Positions 50,889 through 58,588 of a DNA stretch of 64,000 bases are shown in pieces (within the stretch, counting starts at the first letter, position 1; each line of letters opens with the position of its first letter). Position numbers and translations under genes: made by a program. This DNA comes from Rhodocyclaceae bacterium (GTDB lineage: Bacteria > Pseudomonadota > Gammaproteobacteria > Burkholderiales > Rhodocyclaceae). The notes under the pieces are model-generated. The model had not been told where the DNA came from. It searched no databases and was given only the letters and a program-made list of their open reading frames with translations. Location of the stretch: contig JALNXH010000015.1 of the NCBI GenBank assembly GCA_023230455.1, forward strand, positions 1 through 64,000, written 5' to 3'.

Positions 50889-50994
50889 TAACCACGGGGG
50901 CACAGGGAAATCCAGCGCGGATCGAAGCCGGCCGCCATCCGGAGGTTGCTTTTTGGCATGCTTCCCCTGTGTGCCCCGTGCTCCCCGTGGTTAA
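50889..50994. repeat. Inverted-repeat element (CCACGGGG...CCCCGTGG type)
   Basis: TAACCACGGGGGCACAGGGAA at the left end faces CCCCTGTGTGCCCCGTG and CTCCCCGTGGTTAA at the right end. The arms flank about 55 bases. A second, similar element is at 55716-55844 and a lone arm at 60581-60593. Transcribed, it would form a long stem; no gene lies inside. It fills the gap between mtgA and the CorA-type gene. Confidence 0.75.
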
Positions 50995-51085
50995 CCTATT
51001 AGAACCCCCGCCAAACGGCAACTATCCAGCCATGGCCCCGCGTGGCCGATTCCCCTACAATGCCGGGCTTCCGAGGAGGCCCGCG

Positions 51086-52471
51086 ATGAGCGCCGAAACC
51101 CCACCCCGCTACGATGGCCCGCCACGTCGACACGACGACGCGCATGGCGCACTGGAAGAAGTGCGGAGACTGCTTTCGCGCCAGCACCGCGTGGAGGATC
51201 TGGTGCATCGCCAGGACATGCCGCGCCACGATCTGGTGGAGGATCTGGTGCACAAGCAGCACTTGGCGGAACTGCGCAAGCTGCTGGATACACTGCTGGC
51301 CGGACAGATTGCCGAAATCCTCGAAACGCTGCCCTCCGAGGACCGCCTCGTGGTCTGGGCGGAAACCCGCGACGAGATCGGCGACGCCATCCTCGAGCGG
51401 GTCTCCGACGACGTGCGCGAGCAACTGGTCGCCGCGCGGCCGCAACAAGGTCAGAAAATCATGTTGAACGCATTCGAACTGCAAAACGGCCGCCTGCGCC
51501 AAATCCCGGTCGAGAGCCGCGACGAGCTGAAGACGCTGAAGCCGATCTGGGTCGACCTGGTGGCGCCGACGGCAAAGGTGCGCGCCTGGGTCGGCGAACA
51601 TTTCGGCCTCGAACTGCCCGATCCGGACGAACTCACCGATCTGGAAGCCTCGGCGCGCTTCTACGTCGAGGACAACGGCGAAGTGCATCTGCACTCGGAC
51701 TTCCTGCTCGACATGGAAGAGCAGTCGCGCAACGTCGCAGTCGCCTTCATCCTGCACAAGGACATCCTGTTCTCGGTGCGCAAGGAGGAACTGCCGGTGT
51801 TCCGCCTGCAACGCCTGCGCGCACGCACCCAGCCCGGCTACGTGACCGACGGCAAGGACGTGCTGCTCGACCTCTACGCCGCCGACGCAGAATACTCCGC
51901 CGATGCGCTGGAGGACGTTTATGCCGACCTCGAAGCGGTCGGCAAGCACGTGCTGGACACGCGGGTCAGCGACGAGGACGCGGCCAAAATTCTTGCCGAG
52001 ATCGCCCTGGCGGAAGACTTGAACGGACGCATCCGGCGCAATGTGATGGACACCCGCCGCGCCGTCTCCTTCCTCACCCGCGGCAAGTTCCTCAGCGGCG
52101 GCCAGCAGGAGGACGCGCGCCAGATCATGCGCGACATCGAATCGCTGGACGGCCACACGACCTTCCTCTTCGGCAAGATCAACTTCCTGATGGACGCCAC
52201 CGTCGGCTTCATCAACATCAACCAGAACCAGCGCGTGTCGAAGCTGACCACCATCAGCGTGGTGTTCATGCCGATCAACATCCTCGCCGGGATCGGCGGC
52301 ATGTCGGAATTCTCGATGATGACCCAGAGCATTCCCTGGCCGGTGGCCTACGGCGCGTTCACCTTCGGCATGGCGGCGGTGGGCTGGGCGACCTTCCAGG
52401 TGCTGCGCATCTACGAACGGCGCAAGGCGAAACGCGACTTCGAAGCCCGGCTGCTGCGCAAGGACGGCTGA
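51086..52471 (+). CDS. CorA-family transporter with MgtE-N-like domain and altered GMN motif
   Basis: This 461-residue protein has an N-terminal helical domain (about 20-125) resembling the MgtE intracellular N domain (LRKLLDTLLAGQIAEILETL). A CorA-type cytoplasmic funnel follows, and then two C-terminal TM helices (about 395-415 and 425-450). The segment after TM1 reads ILAGIGGMSEFSMM, so the selectivity motif GMN is GMS and the usual MPEL loop is missing. It may carry magnesium or another divalent cation, or function as a sensor. ATG 51086 follows GAGGAGGC, a good ribosome site. Confidence 0.82.
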   Translation: MSAETPPRYDGPPRRHDDAHGALEEVRRLLSRQHRVEDLVHRQDMPRHDLVEDLVHKQHLAELRKLLDTLLAGQIAEILETLPSEDRLVVWAETRDEIGDAILERVSDDVREQLVAARPQQGQKIMLNAFELQNGRLRQIPVESRDELKTLKPIWVDLVAPTAKVRAWVGEHFGLELPDPDELTDLEASARFYVEDNGEVHLHSDFLLDMEEQSRNVAVAFILHKDILFSVRKEELPVFRLQRLRARTQPGYVTDGKDVLLDLYAADAEYSADALEDVYADLEAVGKHVLDTRVSDEDAAKILAEIALAEDLNGRIRRNVMDTRRAVSFLTRGKFLSGGQQEDARQIMRDIESLDGHTTFLFGKINFLMDATVGFININQNQRVSKLTTISVVFMPINILAGIGGMSEFSMMTQSIPWPVAYGAFTFGMAAVGWATFQVLRIYERRKAKRDFEARLLRKDG

Positions 52472-52492
52472 GCGTCACGAACCTTCCGGGGG

Positions 52493-52906
52493 TTACGGCT
52501 CCCGCAAACCGCCCACTTGGCGGAAGTGTTTGCTCACGTATCGACCGTAGTCCATATCGTCGTGGAGCACGTGCTGGATGAACCACTGGCACAGGTATGC
52601 GATCAGTTCCTCGGTGATGTCTTCTTTGATCGAACGACGCTCCAGTTCGGCCATGTGGGCTTTCATCTTCCCGTGGCTCGCGACATGCGCTTCCTCCGCA
52701 GGGTAGCCGACAATTTCGAGCAGGGCCTCTTCCACCGCGAAGTGCGTGCGCATGAAATCCTCGATCTGGGTCAGCAGGTGGTGCGTCACAGTCCACCGGT
52801 CCCGCGCATTCAGGGACGCCGTCAGCTGATTAATGTAATTGAGGATTTCCTGGTGCTGACGGTCGATCAGGGCAATGCCGACCGAATATTCTGATTTCCA
52901 TTCCAT
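52493..52906 (-). CDS. Bacteriohemerythrin
   Basis: This 137-residue four-helix di-iron oxygen-binding protein has IDRQHQEI, HF.VEEALL, HVASH and HVLHDDMDY, giving the full set of iron-ligating His, Glu and Asp residues. ATG 52906 is chosen with GGAG 9 bases upstream; an in-frame TTG at 52924 is unlikely. It may sense or carry oxygen for motile cells, but no chemotaxis gene is adjacent. Convergent with the CorA-type gene, 21 bases apart. Confidence 0.9.
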   Translation of the reverse strand: MEWKSEYSVGIALIDRQHQEILNYINQLTASLNARDRWTVTHHLLTQIEDFMRTHFAVEEALLEIVGYPAEEAHVASHGKMKAHMAELERRSIKEDITEELIAYLCQWFIQHVLHDDMDYGRYVSKHFRQVGGLREP

Positions 52907-53114
52907 GAGGTGGCTCCGCGACAAACTCCATTAGTAGCAGTAGCGGCCATTATCCGCCCGATTCCAATATTACTAAAGTGATAAACCTGCCATGGTTATT
53001 GGCGCCGCCGGCATGCCGGGAGAGAATACGGGATAGCACGGGCGGCATATGATCCGGAAGGGGCGTGCGTATCCTGCCGCTTGCCCCGCGTCCCAATCGT
53101 CAGGAGGCCATGCC

Positions 53115-54356
53115 ATGTATCCACGTTTTCACGCCGTCGGCCGCCGTCTCGCCGCCGCCCTCTTCCACATGCTCTGTCTCTGCGCCCTGTTGCACGCCAC
53201 GGCCCAAGGCGCGGCACCGGCAGACGCCGCGAATCCGGGCGATACCGGTTATGCCACGGTCTATCGACTGCGCGGCGAAGTAGTTGCCAAAGCGGCGACC
53301 GGCGACGAACGCGGCCTGAAAGAAGGTGATCGGGTGCGGGTGGGCGAAAAAATCCGTGCCGCGGCCAATGCCGAAGCCGTACTGAAAACCGAGGATGCCG
53401 GCATGGTGGCCGTGCGGCCGGGCGCGGAGTTCGTCGCCGAACGCTTCGCCGCCGTCGGCAACGCCCGCGACGGCATGGCGCTGCGCCTGCTCTCCGGATC
53501 GTTGCGGGTGATCACCGGCTGGATCGGCCGTACCAACCGGCGCGGACACCTGATCACCACGCCGACCGCCACCATCGGCATCCGCGGCACCGACCACGAA
53601 CCGTATGTCCTCGTCGAGGACCGGCCGGCGGCCGACGCTGGCACGCCGCACCGGGCGGGGACCTACGACAAGGTCAACCGCGGCGGCACCACGCTCTCCG
53701 CCGCCGGCGAATCGGTGGACATCAACCCGGGGCGGGTCGGCTTCGCCCGTGCCGAGAGTGGCGGGGACAAGGGCAAGCGCAGCCGCGCCCTGATGACCCT
53801 GCTGCTGCCGGTGCTGCTAGACAAGATCCCGGATTTCTACGTACCGGGCGAATTCGACGCCGAACTCGACCGCTATTCGCAGACCGTCGACGACAGCGCG
53901 CGCAAAGCGCTGGAACAAAAGCTCAAGCCCGCTGCACGCTGCACGCCCAAAGCGCTGGCGCGGTCCTGGCTCGACCGTCTGGACCAGTCGATCCACCGCG
54001 CCGACGCACCGGCCATCCTCGCCCTGTTCGCGCCGGATGTCGCCATCCACGCCATCGTGCGCAGGAAGGACGGCAGCCTGTCGGAAGTCGATTTCAGCCG
54101 CGAAGAACTGGTGCAGGGCACCCTTGCCACCGTCAAGCAATTGGCGGGCTACCAGCATCGCCGCATTTCCGTCGCGGCGACACAGGCCGATGCCGGCGGG
54201 CAGCCGGCCTGCTCGCGGCTGGAGGTGAAGTCGGTGGTGATCGAGCAGGGCCGCCTGTCGGGCAAGCCCTACCGCTTCGAGTCGACGGAACGCTACGTGC
54301 TCGAACTGCGCGACGGCGAATGGCTCGCCACGCGGGCAGAGACGACGCAGCGTTAA
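53115..54356 (+). CDS. FecR-domain protein with C-terminal NTF2-like region
   Basis: This 413-residue exported protein has a signal peptide (about 1-33, ATAQGAA). A FecR domain (about 45-165) carries GEVVAKAATGDERGLKEGDR and TPTATIGIRGTDHEPYV, the pattern of periplasmic FecR-type proteins. The C-terminal part (about 300-410) resembles a SnoaL/NTF2 fold (LDQSIHRADAPAILALFAPD). There is no sigma factor or TonB receptor nearby, so iron regulation is not indicated. AGGAGG lies 7 bases before the ATG, a strong ribosome site. Confidence 0.82.
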   Translation: MYPRFHAVGRRLAAALFHMLCLCALLHATAQGAAPADAANPGDTGYATVYRLRGEVVAKAATGDERGLKEGDRVRVGEKIRAAANAEAVLKTEDAGMVAVRPGAEFVAERFAAVGNARDGMALRLLSGSLRVITGWIGRTNRRGHLITTPTATIGIRGTDHEPYVLVEDRPAADAGTPHRAGTYDKVNRGGTTLSAAGESVDINPGRVGFARAESGGDKGKRSRALMTLLLPVLLDKIPDFYVPGEFDAELDRYSQTVDDSARKALEQKLKPAARCTPKALARSWLDRLDQSIHRADAPAILALFAPDVAIHAIVRRKDGSLSEVDFSREELVQGTLATVKQLAGYQHRRISVAATQADAGGQPACSRLEVKSVVIEQGRLSGKPYRFESTERYVLELRDGEWLATRAETTQR

Positions 54357-54357
54357 A

Positions 54358-54392
54358 TCCGTTCGCGCTGCGCGTGTCGAAGCGCGCAGCCG
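54358..54392. repeat. Diverged REP-like hairpin between convergent genes
   Basis: CCGTTCGCGCTGCGCGTGTC with GAAGCGCGCAGCC resembles the REP core (GTTCGCCCTGAGCGTGTCGAAGG). It forms a perfect 8-base stem, GCTGCGCG (54367-54374) with CGCGCAGC (54383-54390), around an 8-base loop. Lying between the stops of the FecR gene (54356) and hemL (54398), it could end transcription from both sides. Confidence 0.6.
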
Positions 54393-54397
54393 CTTCG

Positions 54398-55675
54398 TTA
54401 GCCGGCGGCGAACACCGCATCCGCTGCCGCAATAGTGGCGGCGATGTCGGCGTCGGTATGCGCGGCGGAAACGAAACCCGCCTCGAAGGCCGAGGGCGCC
54501 AGATACACCCCCTTCTCCAGCAGGGCATGGAAGAAGCGGTTGAAAGCGTCCTTGTCGCAGGCCATCACCTCGGCGTAGGACGCGGGCGGGGTGGCGGCGA
54601 AGTACACGCCGAACATGCCGCCGACGGACTGGGCGGAAAAGCGGACGCCGTGCGCTTTGGCGGCGGCGGCAAGACCCTCGGCCAAGGCGCGGGTCTGCTT
54701 GCCCAGGGCCTCGTAGAAGCCGGGGGCCTGGATCTTCTTCAGCGTCGCCAGGCCGGCGGCGACGGAAAGCGGATTGCCGGACAGCGTACCGGCCTGATAC
54801 ACCGGGCCAAGCGGGGCGATCTTTTCCATGATCTCGCGGCGGCCGCCGAAGGCGCCCAGCGGCATGCCGCCGCCAACCACCTTGCCGAAGGTCGACAGGT
54901 CGGGAACGATGCCGTAGAGCCCCTGCGCGGAACCAAGACCGACGCGAAAACCCGTCATCACCTCGTCGAAGATCAGCACCGCGCCGTGCGTGCTGCACAG
55001 CTCGCGCATCGCGGCGAGGAACTCGGGCTTGGGTGCGATCAGGTTCATGTTGCCGGCCACCGGCTCGACGATGACGCAGGCCACCTTGTCGCCGTGTTTG
55101 GCGAAGGCGTCGCGCAACTGCTGCGCGTCGTTGTAGTCGAGCACCATCGTATGTTGCGCCAGGTCGGCCGGAACGCCGCTCGAAGACGGGTTACCGAAGG
55201 TCAGCATGCCGGAGCCGGCCTTCACCAGCAGGCTGTCGGCATGGCCATGGTAGCAGCCCTCGAACTTGATCAGCAGGTCGCGGCCGGTGTGGCCGCGGGC
55301 GAGGCGGATCGCGCTCATCGTCGCCTCGGTGCCCGACGACACCAGGCGCACCATGTCCATGCTCGGCACCAGCGCCACCAGCAGGTCGGCAAGCTCGATC
55401 TCGGCTTCCGTCGGGGCGCCGAAGGAAAGGCCGCGCGCCGCCGCGTCCTGCACTGCTTTCACCGTATCGGGTTCGGCGTGGCCGAGGATCAGCGGCCCCC
55501 ACGAACCGACGTAGTCGATGTAGCGCTTGCCGTCTGCATCCCAGACATAGGCGCCTTCGCCTCGCGCGAAGAAGCGCGGCGTGCCGCCTACCGAGCGGAA
55601 GGCGCGCACCGGGGAGTTGACGCCGCCGGGAATGTGCCGCTGGGCGCGGCGGAAGAGTTCTTCGTTCTTGGTCAT
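54398..55675 (-). CDS. hemL: Glutamate-1-semialdehyde 2,1-aminomutase
   Basis: This 425-residue PLP enzyme makes 5-aminolevulinate for haem and cobalamin. It has GGVNSPVRAF at the start, the PLP lysine in STFGKVVGGGMPLGA, VSSGTEATMSAIRLAR and IFDEVMTGFR. The ATG at 55675 gives MTKNEELFRRA as in relatives; the open frame to 55777 passes through repeat DNA. It is followed upstream by thiE on the same strand, 181 bases away across a repeat, as in many betaproteobacteria. Confidence 0.96.
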   Translation of the reverse strand: MTKNEELFRRAQRHIPGGVNSPVRAFRSVGGTPRFFARGEGAYVWDADGKRYIDYVGSWGPLILGHAEPDTVKAVQDAAARGLSFGAPTEAEIELADLLVALVPSMDMVRLVSSGTEATMSAIRLARGHTGRDLLIKFEGCYHGHADSLLVKAGSGMLTFGNPSSSGVPADLAQHTMVLDYNDAQQLRDAFAKHGDKVACVIVEPVAGNMNLIAPKPEFLAAMRELCSTHGAVLIFDEVMTGFRVGLGSAQGLYGIVPDLSTFGKVVGGGMPLGAFGGRREIMEKIAPLGPVYQAGTLSGNPLSVAAGLATLKKIQAPGFYEALGKQTRALAEGLAAAAKAHGVRFSAQSVGGMFGVYFAATPPASYAEVMACDKDAFNRFFHALLEKGVYLAPSAFEAGFVSAAHTDADIAATIAAADAVFAAG

Positions 55676-55715
55676 GGCAATGCCTTTTGGATAATCGATT
55701 CGGCCTGAAAATACA

Positions 55716-55844
55716 TTAACCACGGGGGACACGGGGAACGTGACCGAAGGAAATCCTGCGGGGGCGGGGCAAAGCAAGAACGGATGGTGGTTTACCGAAG
55801 CTTTCGCTTCGCCTTTCCCCGTGCTCCCCGTGTCCCCCGTGGTT
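55716..55844. repeat. Inverted-repeat element (CCACGGGG...CCCCGTGG type), second copy
   Basis: TTAACCACGGGGGACACGGG at the left faces CCCCGTGCTCCCCGTGTCCC plus CCGTGGTT at the right, with about 75 bases between. It is the same repeat family as 50889-50994. It separates hemL and thiE. Confidence 0.75.
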
Positions 55845-55856
55845 CATTTTTGCGTT

Positions 55857-56495
55857 TCAACGAAACACATCCGCATACGCCGCCGCCCGCCCGGCGATAT
55901 CCATCGCGTCGAACAGGTCGCTGATCACCGCCACCATGTCGGCGCCGGCGGCGATCACTTGCGCCGCATTGTCGGCGGTGATGCCACCGATGGCGGCCAG
56001 CGGCAGACCGAAGCGGCGGGCTTCGCCGAGCAGGGACAGCGGCGCCTTGAGCGCCGCAGGTTTGGTCGGCGACGGAAACATCGAACCGAAGGCCAGATAG
56101 TCGGCACCGGCGGCCGCGCCAAGCTCGGCGCGCTGCAATTCGTTGTAGCAGGAAACGCCGAGGATGCGCTGCGGGCCGAGCGCAGCCCGCGCCGCCGCAA
56201 GGGCATCCGGCGCGCAATCGTCGCGGCCGAGATGAGCGCCGTCGGCACCGATCTCCAGCGCCATCGCCAGATCGTCGTTGACGATCAGTTTGGCCCCCGC
56301 CGCATGGCAGATGCGCAACAGCTCAGCCGCCTGGGCGCGCCGCAGCGGCTGCGGCGCCGTCTTGTTGCGGTACTGCACCAACCGCACGCCGCCGGCGAGC
56401 GCCGCCGCCACCAGCGCCGACAACCGCGGCAAGATCGGATCGTCGGGAGTCACGGCGTAGAGACCGCGGAGGTAAGGCGAAAAATCGGAAGCCAT
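55857..56495 (-). CDS. thiE: Thiamine phosphate synthase
   Basis: This 212-residue TIM-barrel enzyme joins HMP-pyrophosphate and thiazole phosphate. It has intact substrate motifs: LVQYRNKT, LIVNDDLAMALEIGADGAHLGRDD, FGSMFPSPTKP and AIGGITADN. These contrast with the degenerate ThiE-like domain fused to the Nudix protein at 18457-19404. thiD lies just upstream on the same strand (65 bases), so pyrimidine phosphorylation and coupling are probably co-expressed. No TPP riboswitch was recognised. Confidence 0.94.
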   Translation of the reverse strand: MASDFSPYLRGLYAVTPDDPILPRLSALVAAALAGGVRLVQYRNKTAPQPLRRAQAAELLRICHAAGAKLIVNDDLAMALEIGADGAHLGRDDCAPDALAAARAALGPQRILGVSCYNELQRAELGAAAGADYLAFGSMFPSPTKPAALKAPLSLLGEARRFGLPLAAIGGITADNAAQVIAAGADMVAVISDLFDAMDIAGRAAAYADVFR

Positions 56496-56560
56496 AAAAA
56501 TCGAGCGTAGCGAGCTAAACAGTTACCCCCGCCTGGGGGCAGGGGCCAGGGGGTGGGGAG

Positions 56561-57430
56561 TCAACCTTTGCCCTCCGGGCTTGGGGTGTCGTCTTCATCG
56601 GCACCCCGAGCCCAGAACATCCGGTCGGGGATGTACTGCCCCATGCCGGGACGGAAGCCTGCGGCCAGGGCTTGCCAGGTGTATTCCTGGGCTTCGCGCA
56701 CGGCCTCTTCGATGTCGATGCCCACCGCCAGATTGGCGGCGATGGCCGAAGCCAGCGTGCAGCCGGAGCCGTGATAGCTGCCCGGCAAGCGTTCCCACTT
56801 ATCGCTGCGCACCTGGCCGCGCGGGCCGTAGAGGATGTTTTCCACCTGGGCGGTGTTTTCGTGGGTACCGGTGACCAGCACATATTCGCAACCGGCATTG
56901 ATCAACCGGCGGGCACACTCGCCGAGCGACGGCGCATCGTCTTCGTTGTCCTCGTCGAGGGCCAGACGGCGGGCCTCCAGACTGTTGGGGGTGAGCACCG
57001 TGGTCTGCGGCAGCAACAGCTCGATCATCGCGGCGACCATTTCCTCGTCGGCGAACTGGTCGCCGCGACCCGAGGCCAGCACAGGGTCGAGGATCAACGG
57101 AACGTCCGGGTAGTCGGAAATGATTTCGGCAATGGCGGCAATGATTTCCACGCTGCCCATCAGGCCGAGCTTGAAGGCCGCCACCGGCACGTCTTCGAGC
57201 AGGGCGCGGGCCTGGTCCGCCACCCAGTCGGCGTCCATCGCCAGTACGCCCTCGACCCCCGAGGTGTCCTGAACGGTCAGCGCCGTCACCACCGTGAGCG
57301 GATGGCAACCCATGCTGGCGAGGGTCAGGATATCGGCCTGAATGCCGGCGCCGCCGGTTGGGTCGGAGGCGGCGAAGGTGAGCACCAGTGGCGGCGGAAG
57401 CGGCTGAGTGGGCGGGGCGGCCTGGGACAT
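56561..57430 (-). CDS. thiD: Hydroxymethylpyrimidine/phosphomethylpyrimidine kinase
   Basis: This 289-residue ribokinase-fold enzyme phosphorylates HMP and HMP-P in thiamine synthesis. It has GGAGIQADILTLASMGCHPL, VVTALTVQDTSGV, and the anion hole GSGCTLASAIAANLA. The C-terminal extension after about residue 255 (FWARGADEDDTPSPEGKG) is not part of the fold. ATG 57430 is preferred to ATG 57463, whose extra residues are unconserved. It precedes thiE. Confidence 0.92.
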   Translation of the reverse strand: MSQAAPPTQPLPPPLVLTFAASDPTGGAGIQADILTLASMGCHPLTVVTALTVQDTSGVEGVLAMDADWVADQARALLEDVPVAAFKLGLMGSVEIIAAIAEIISDYPDVPLILDPVLASGRGDQFADEEMVAAMIELLLPQTTVLTPNSLEARRLALDEDNEDDAPSLGECARRLINAGCEYVLVTGTHENTAQVENILYGPRGQVRSDKWERLPGSYHGSGCTLASAIAANLAVGIDIEEAVREAQEYTWQALAAGFRPGMGQYIPDRMFWARGADEDDTPSPEGKG

Positions 57431-57610
57431 GGCGGGATCGGCACTGCGGTAAGATCGGGGCATTCTAACCGATGGTTCCGACCGACTCCGGCCGGCGAAT
57501 CAGCGGTGGCGGCGCGATTGGGAGATCGTTCCCAGCCGGGCGTTTAGACGGCAGAGTCGGGTCTGTTTGCCGCTTCGCCACCGCCGGACGAAAGGTACTC
57601 TACGAACATC

Positions 57611-58039
57611 ATGACCGCGACCTCCGCTATGTCCGACGCGCACACTCTTGAAGGCGTCAAAGTGATGGTGATCGACGACTCGAACACCATCCGCAAGAGC
57701 GCCGAAATCTTTCTCGTCCAGGCTGGCTGCCAAGTGGTGCTCGCCGAGGACGGCTTCGACGCCCTGGCCAAGATCGCCGATCACGGGCCACAACTGATCT
57801 TCTGCGACATCCTGATGCCGCGCCTAGACGGTTACCAGACCTGCGCCCTGATCAAGAAGAATCCGCACTTCGCCGCCACGCCGGTGATCATGCTCTCCTC
57901 CAAGGACGGCTTGTTCGACCGCGCCCGCGGCCGCATGGCCGGGTCCGACGAATACCTGACCAAGCCGTTCACCAAGGAGGGTCTGCTCGGTGCGGTGGCC
58001 CGCCATGTCGGTACCGCGGGCGACGGTACGGCGACGTAG
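57611..58039 (+). CDS. pilG: Type IV pilus response regulator PilG
   Basis: This 142-residue single-domain receiver is of PilG type: VKVMVIDDSNTIRKSAEIFL, phosphoacceptor Asp in FCDILMPRLDGYQTCALIKK and the switch lysine in YLTKPFTKEGLL. It is the first gene of the Chp chemosensory operon that controls pilus extension, twitching and, in relatives, cAMP. A second start at 57629 is possible. The usual partner pilH does not follow; pilI is next, 23 bases on. Confidence 0.88.
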   Translation: MTATSAMSDAHTLEGVKVMVIDDSNTIRKSAEIFLVQAGCQVVLAEDGFDALAKIADHGPQLIFCDILMPRLDGYQTCALIKKNPHFAATPVIMLSSKDGLFDRARGRMAGSDEYLTKPFTKEGLLGAVARHVGTAGDGTAT

Positions 58040-58062
58040 GCCGGACCTCGCAGACGACAGCG

Positions 58063-58578
58063 ATGAGCAAGAAAACCGATCTGCGCGACTTCCAGCAGGA
58101 CCTCGCCGCGCGCCTCAATCAGGCAGAGGAGCGCGAAGCGGCCGCTGCGCTGCTCTGCGTCGAGGCCGGCAGCGAGCGCTGGCTGCTGAATCTGTCGGAT
58201 GCCGGCGAAGTGGTACCGCTGCCGCCGTTGGCGGAAGTGCCGCGCACCCGGCCCTGGTATGCCGGGCTGACCAATATTCGCGGCACGCTCTACAGCGTCG
58301 TCGATCTGGCGGCATTTCACGGCGACCCGCCCACCCCGCGCAACGGCGAAGCGCGGCTGCTGCTTGTCGGCGCCAAGCACGGCATCAACAGCGCCTTGCT
58401 GGTGACGCGCATCCTCGGCCTCAAGGCCCCGGAGGGGCTGAAGAGCGAACCGGCGCCGGTCGATGCCGAACGCCCCTGGGCCGGCGAGCGTCTGCGCGAC
58501 GCCGGCGGCGGATTGTGGCGACGGCTGAACGTGCGGCCGCTGCTGGATGCGCCGCGTTTCCTCAACATCGCCTCGTGA
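58063..58578 (+). CDS. pilI: CheW-like adaptor PilI
   Basis: This 171-residue CheW-domain protein bridges the PilJ receptor and the ChpA kinase at the cell pole. It begins with a DLRDFQQDLAARLNQAEEREA helix typical of PilI, and the CheW fold is visible as PWYAGLTNIRGTLYSVVDLAAF. It stands between pilG and pilJ with 10 bases to the latter. Confidence 0.88.
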   Translation: MSKKTDLRDFQQDLAARLNQAEEREAAAALLCVEAGSERWLLNLSDAGEVVPLPPLAEVPRTRPWYAGLTNIRGTLYSVVDLAAFHGDPPTPRNGEARLLLVGAKHGINSALLVTRILGLKAPEGLKSEPAPVDAERPWAGERLRDAGGGLWRRLNVRPLLDAPRFLNIAS

Positions 58579-58588
58579 AGGACGGCCG

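Noticed and set aside
56526..56539. CCCCC-GCCT-GGGGG hairpin downstream of thiD
   Set aside because: Only a 5-base stem inside a G/C-rich stretch and a poor T tract; too weak to call a terminator.
57503..57587. Inverted GCGGTGGCG/CGCCACCGC pair between thiD and pilG
   Set aside because: Short GC-rich match with a spacer of about 65 bases; expected by chance in this composition.
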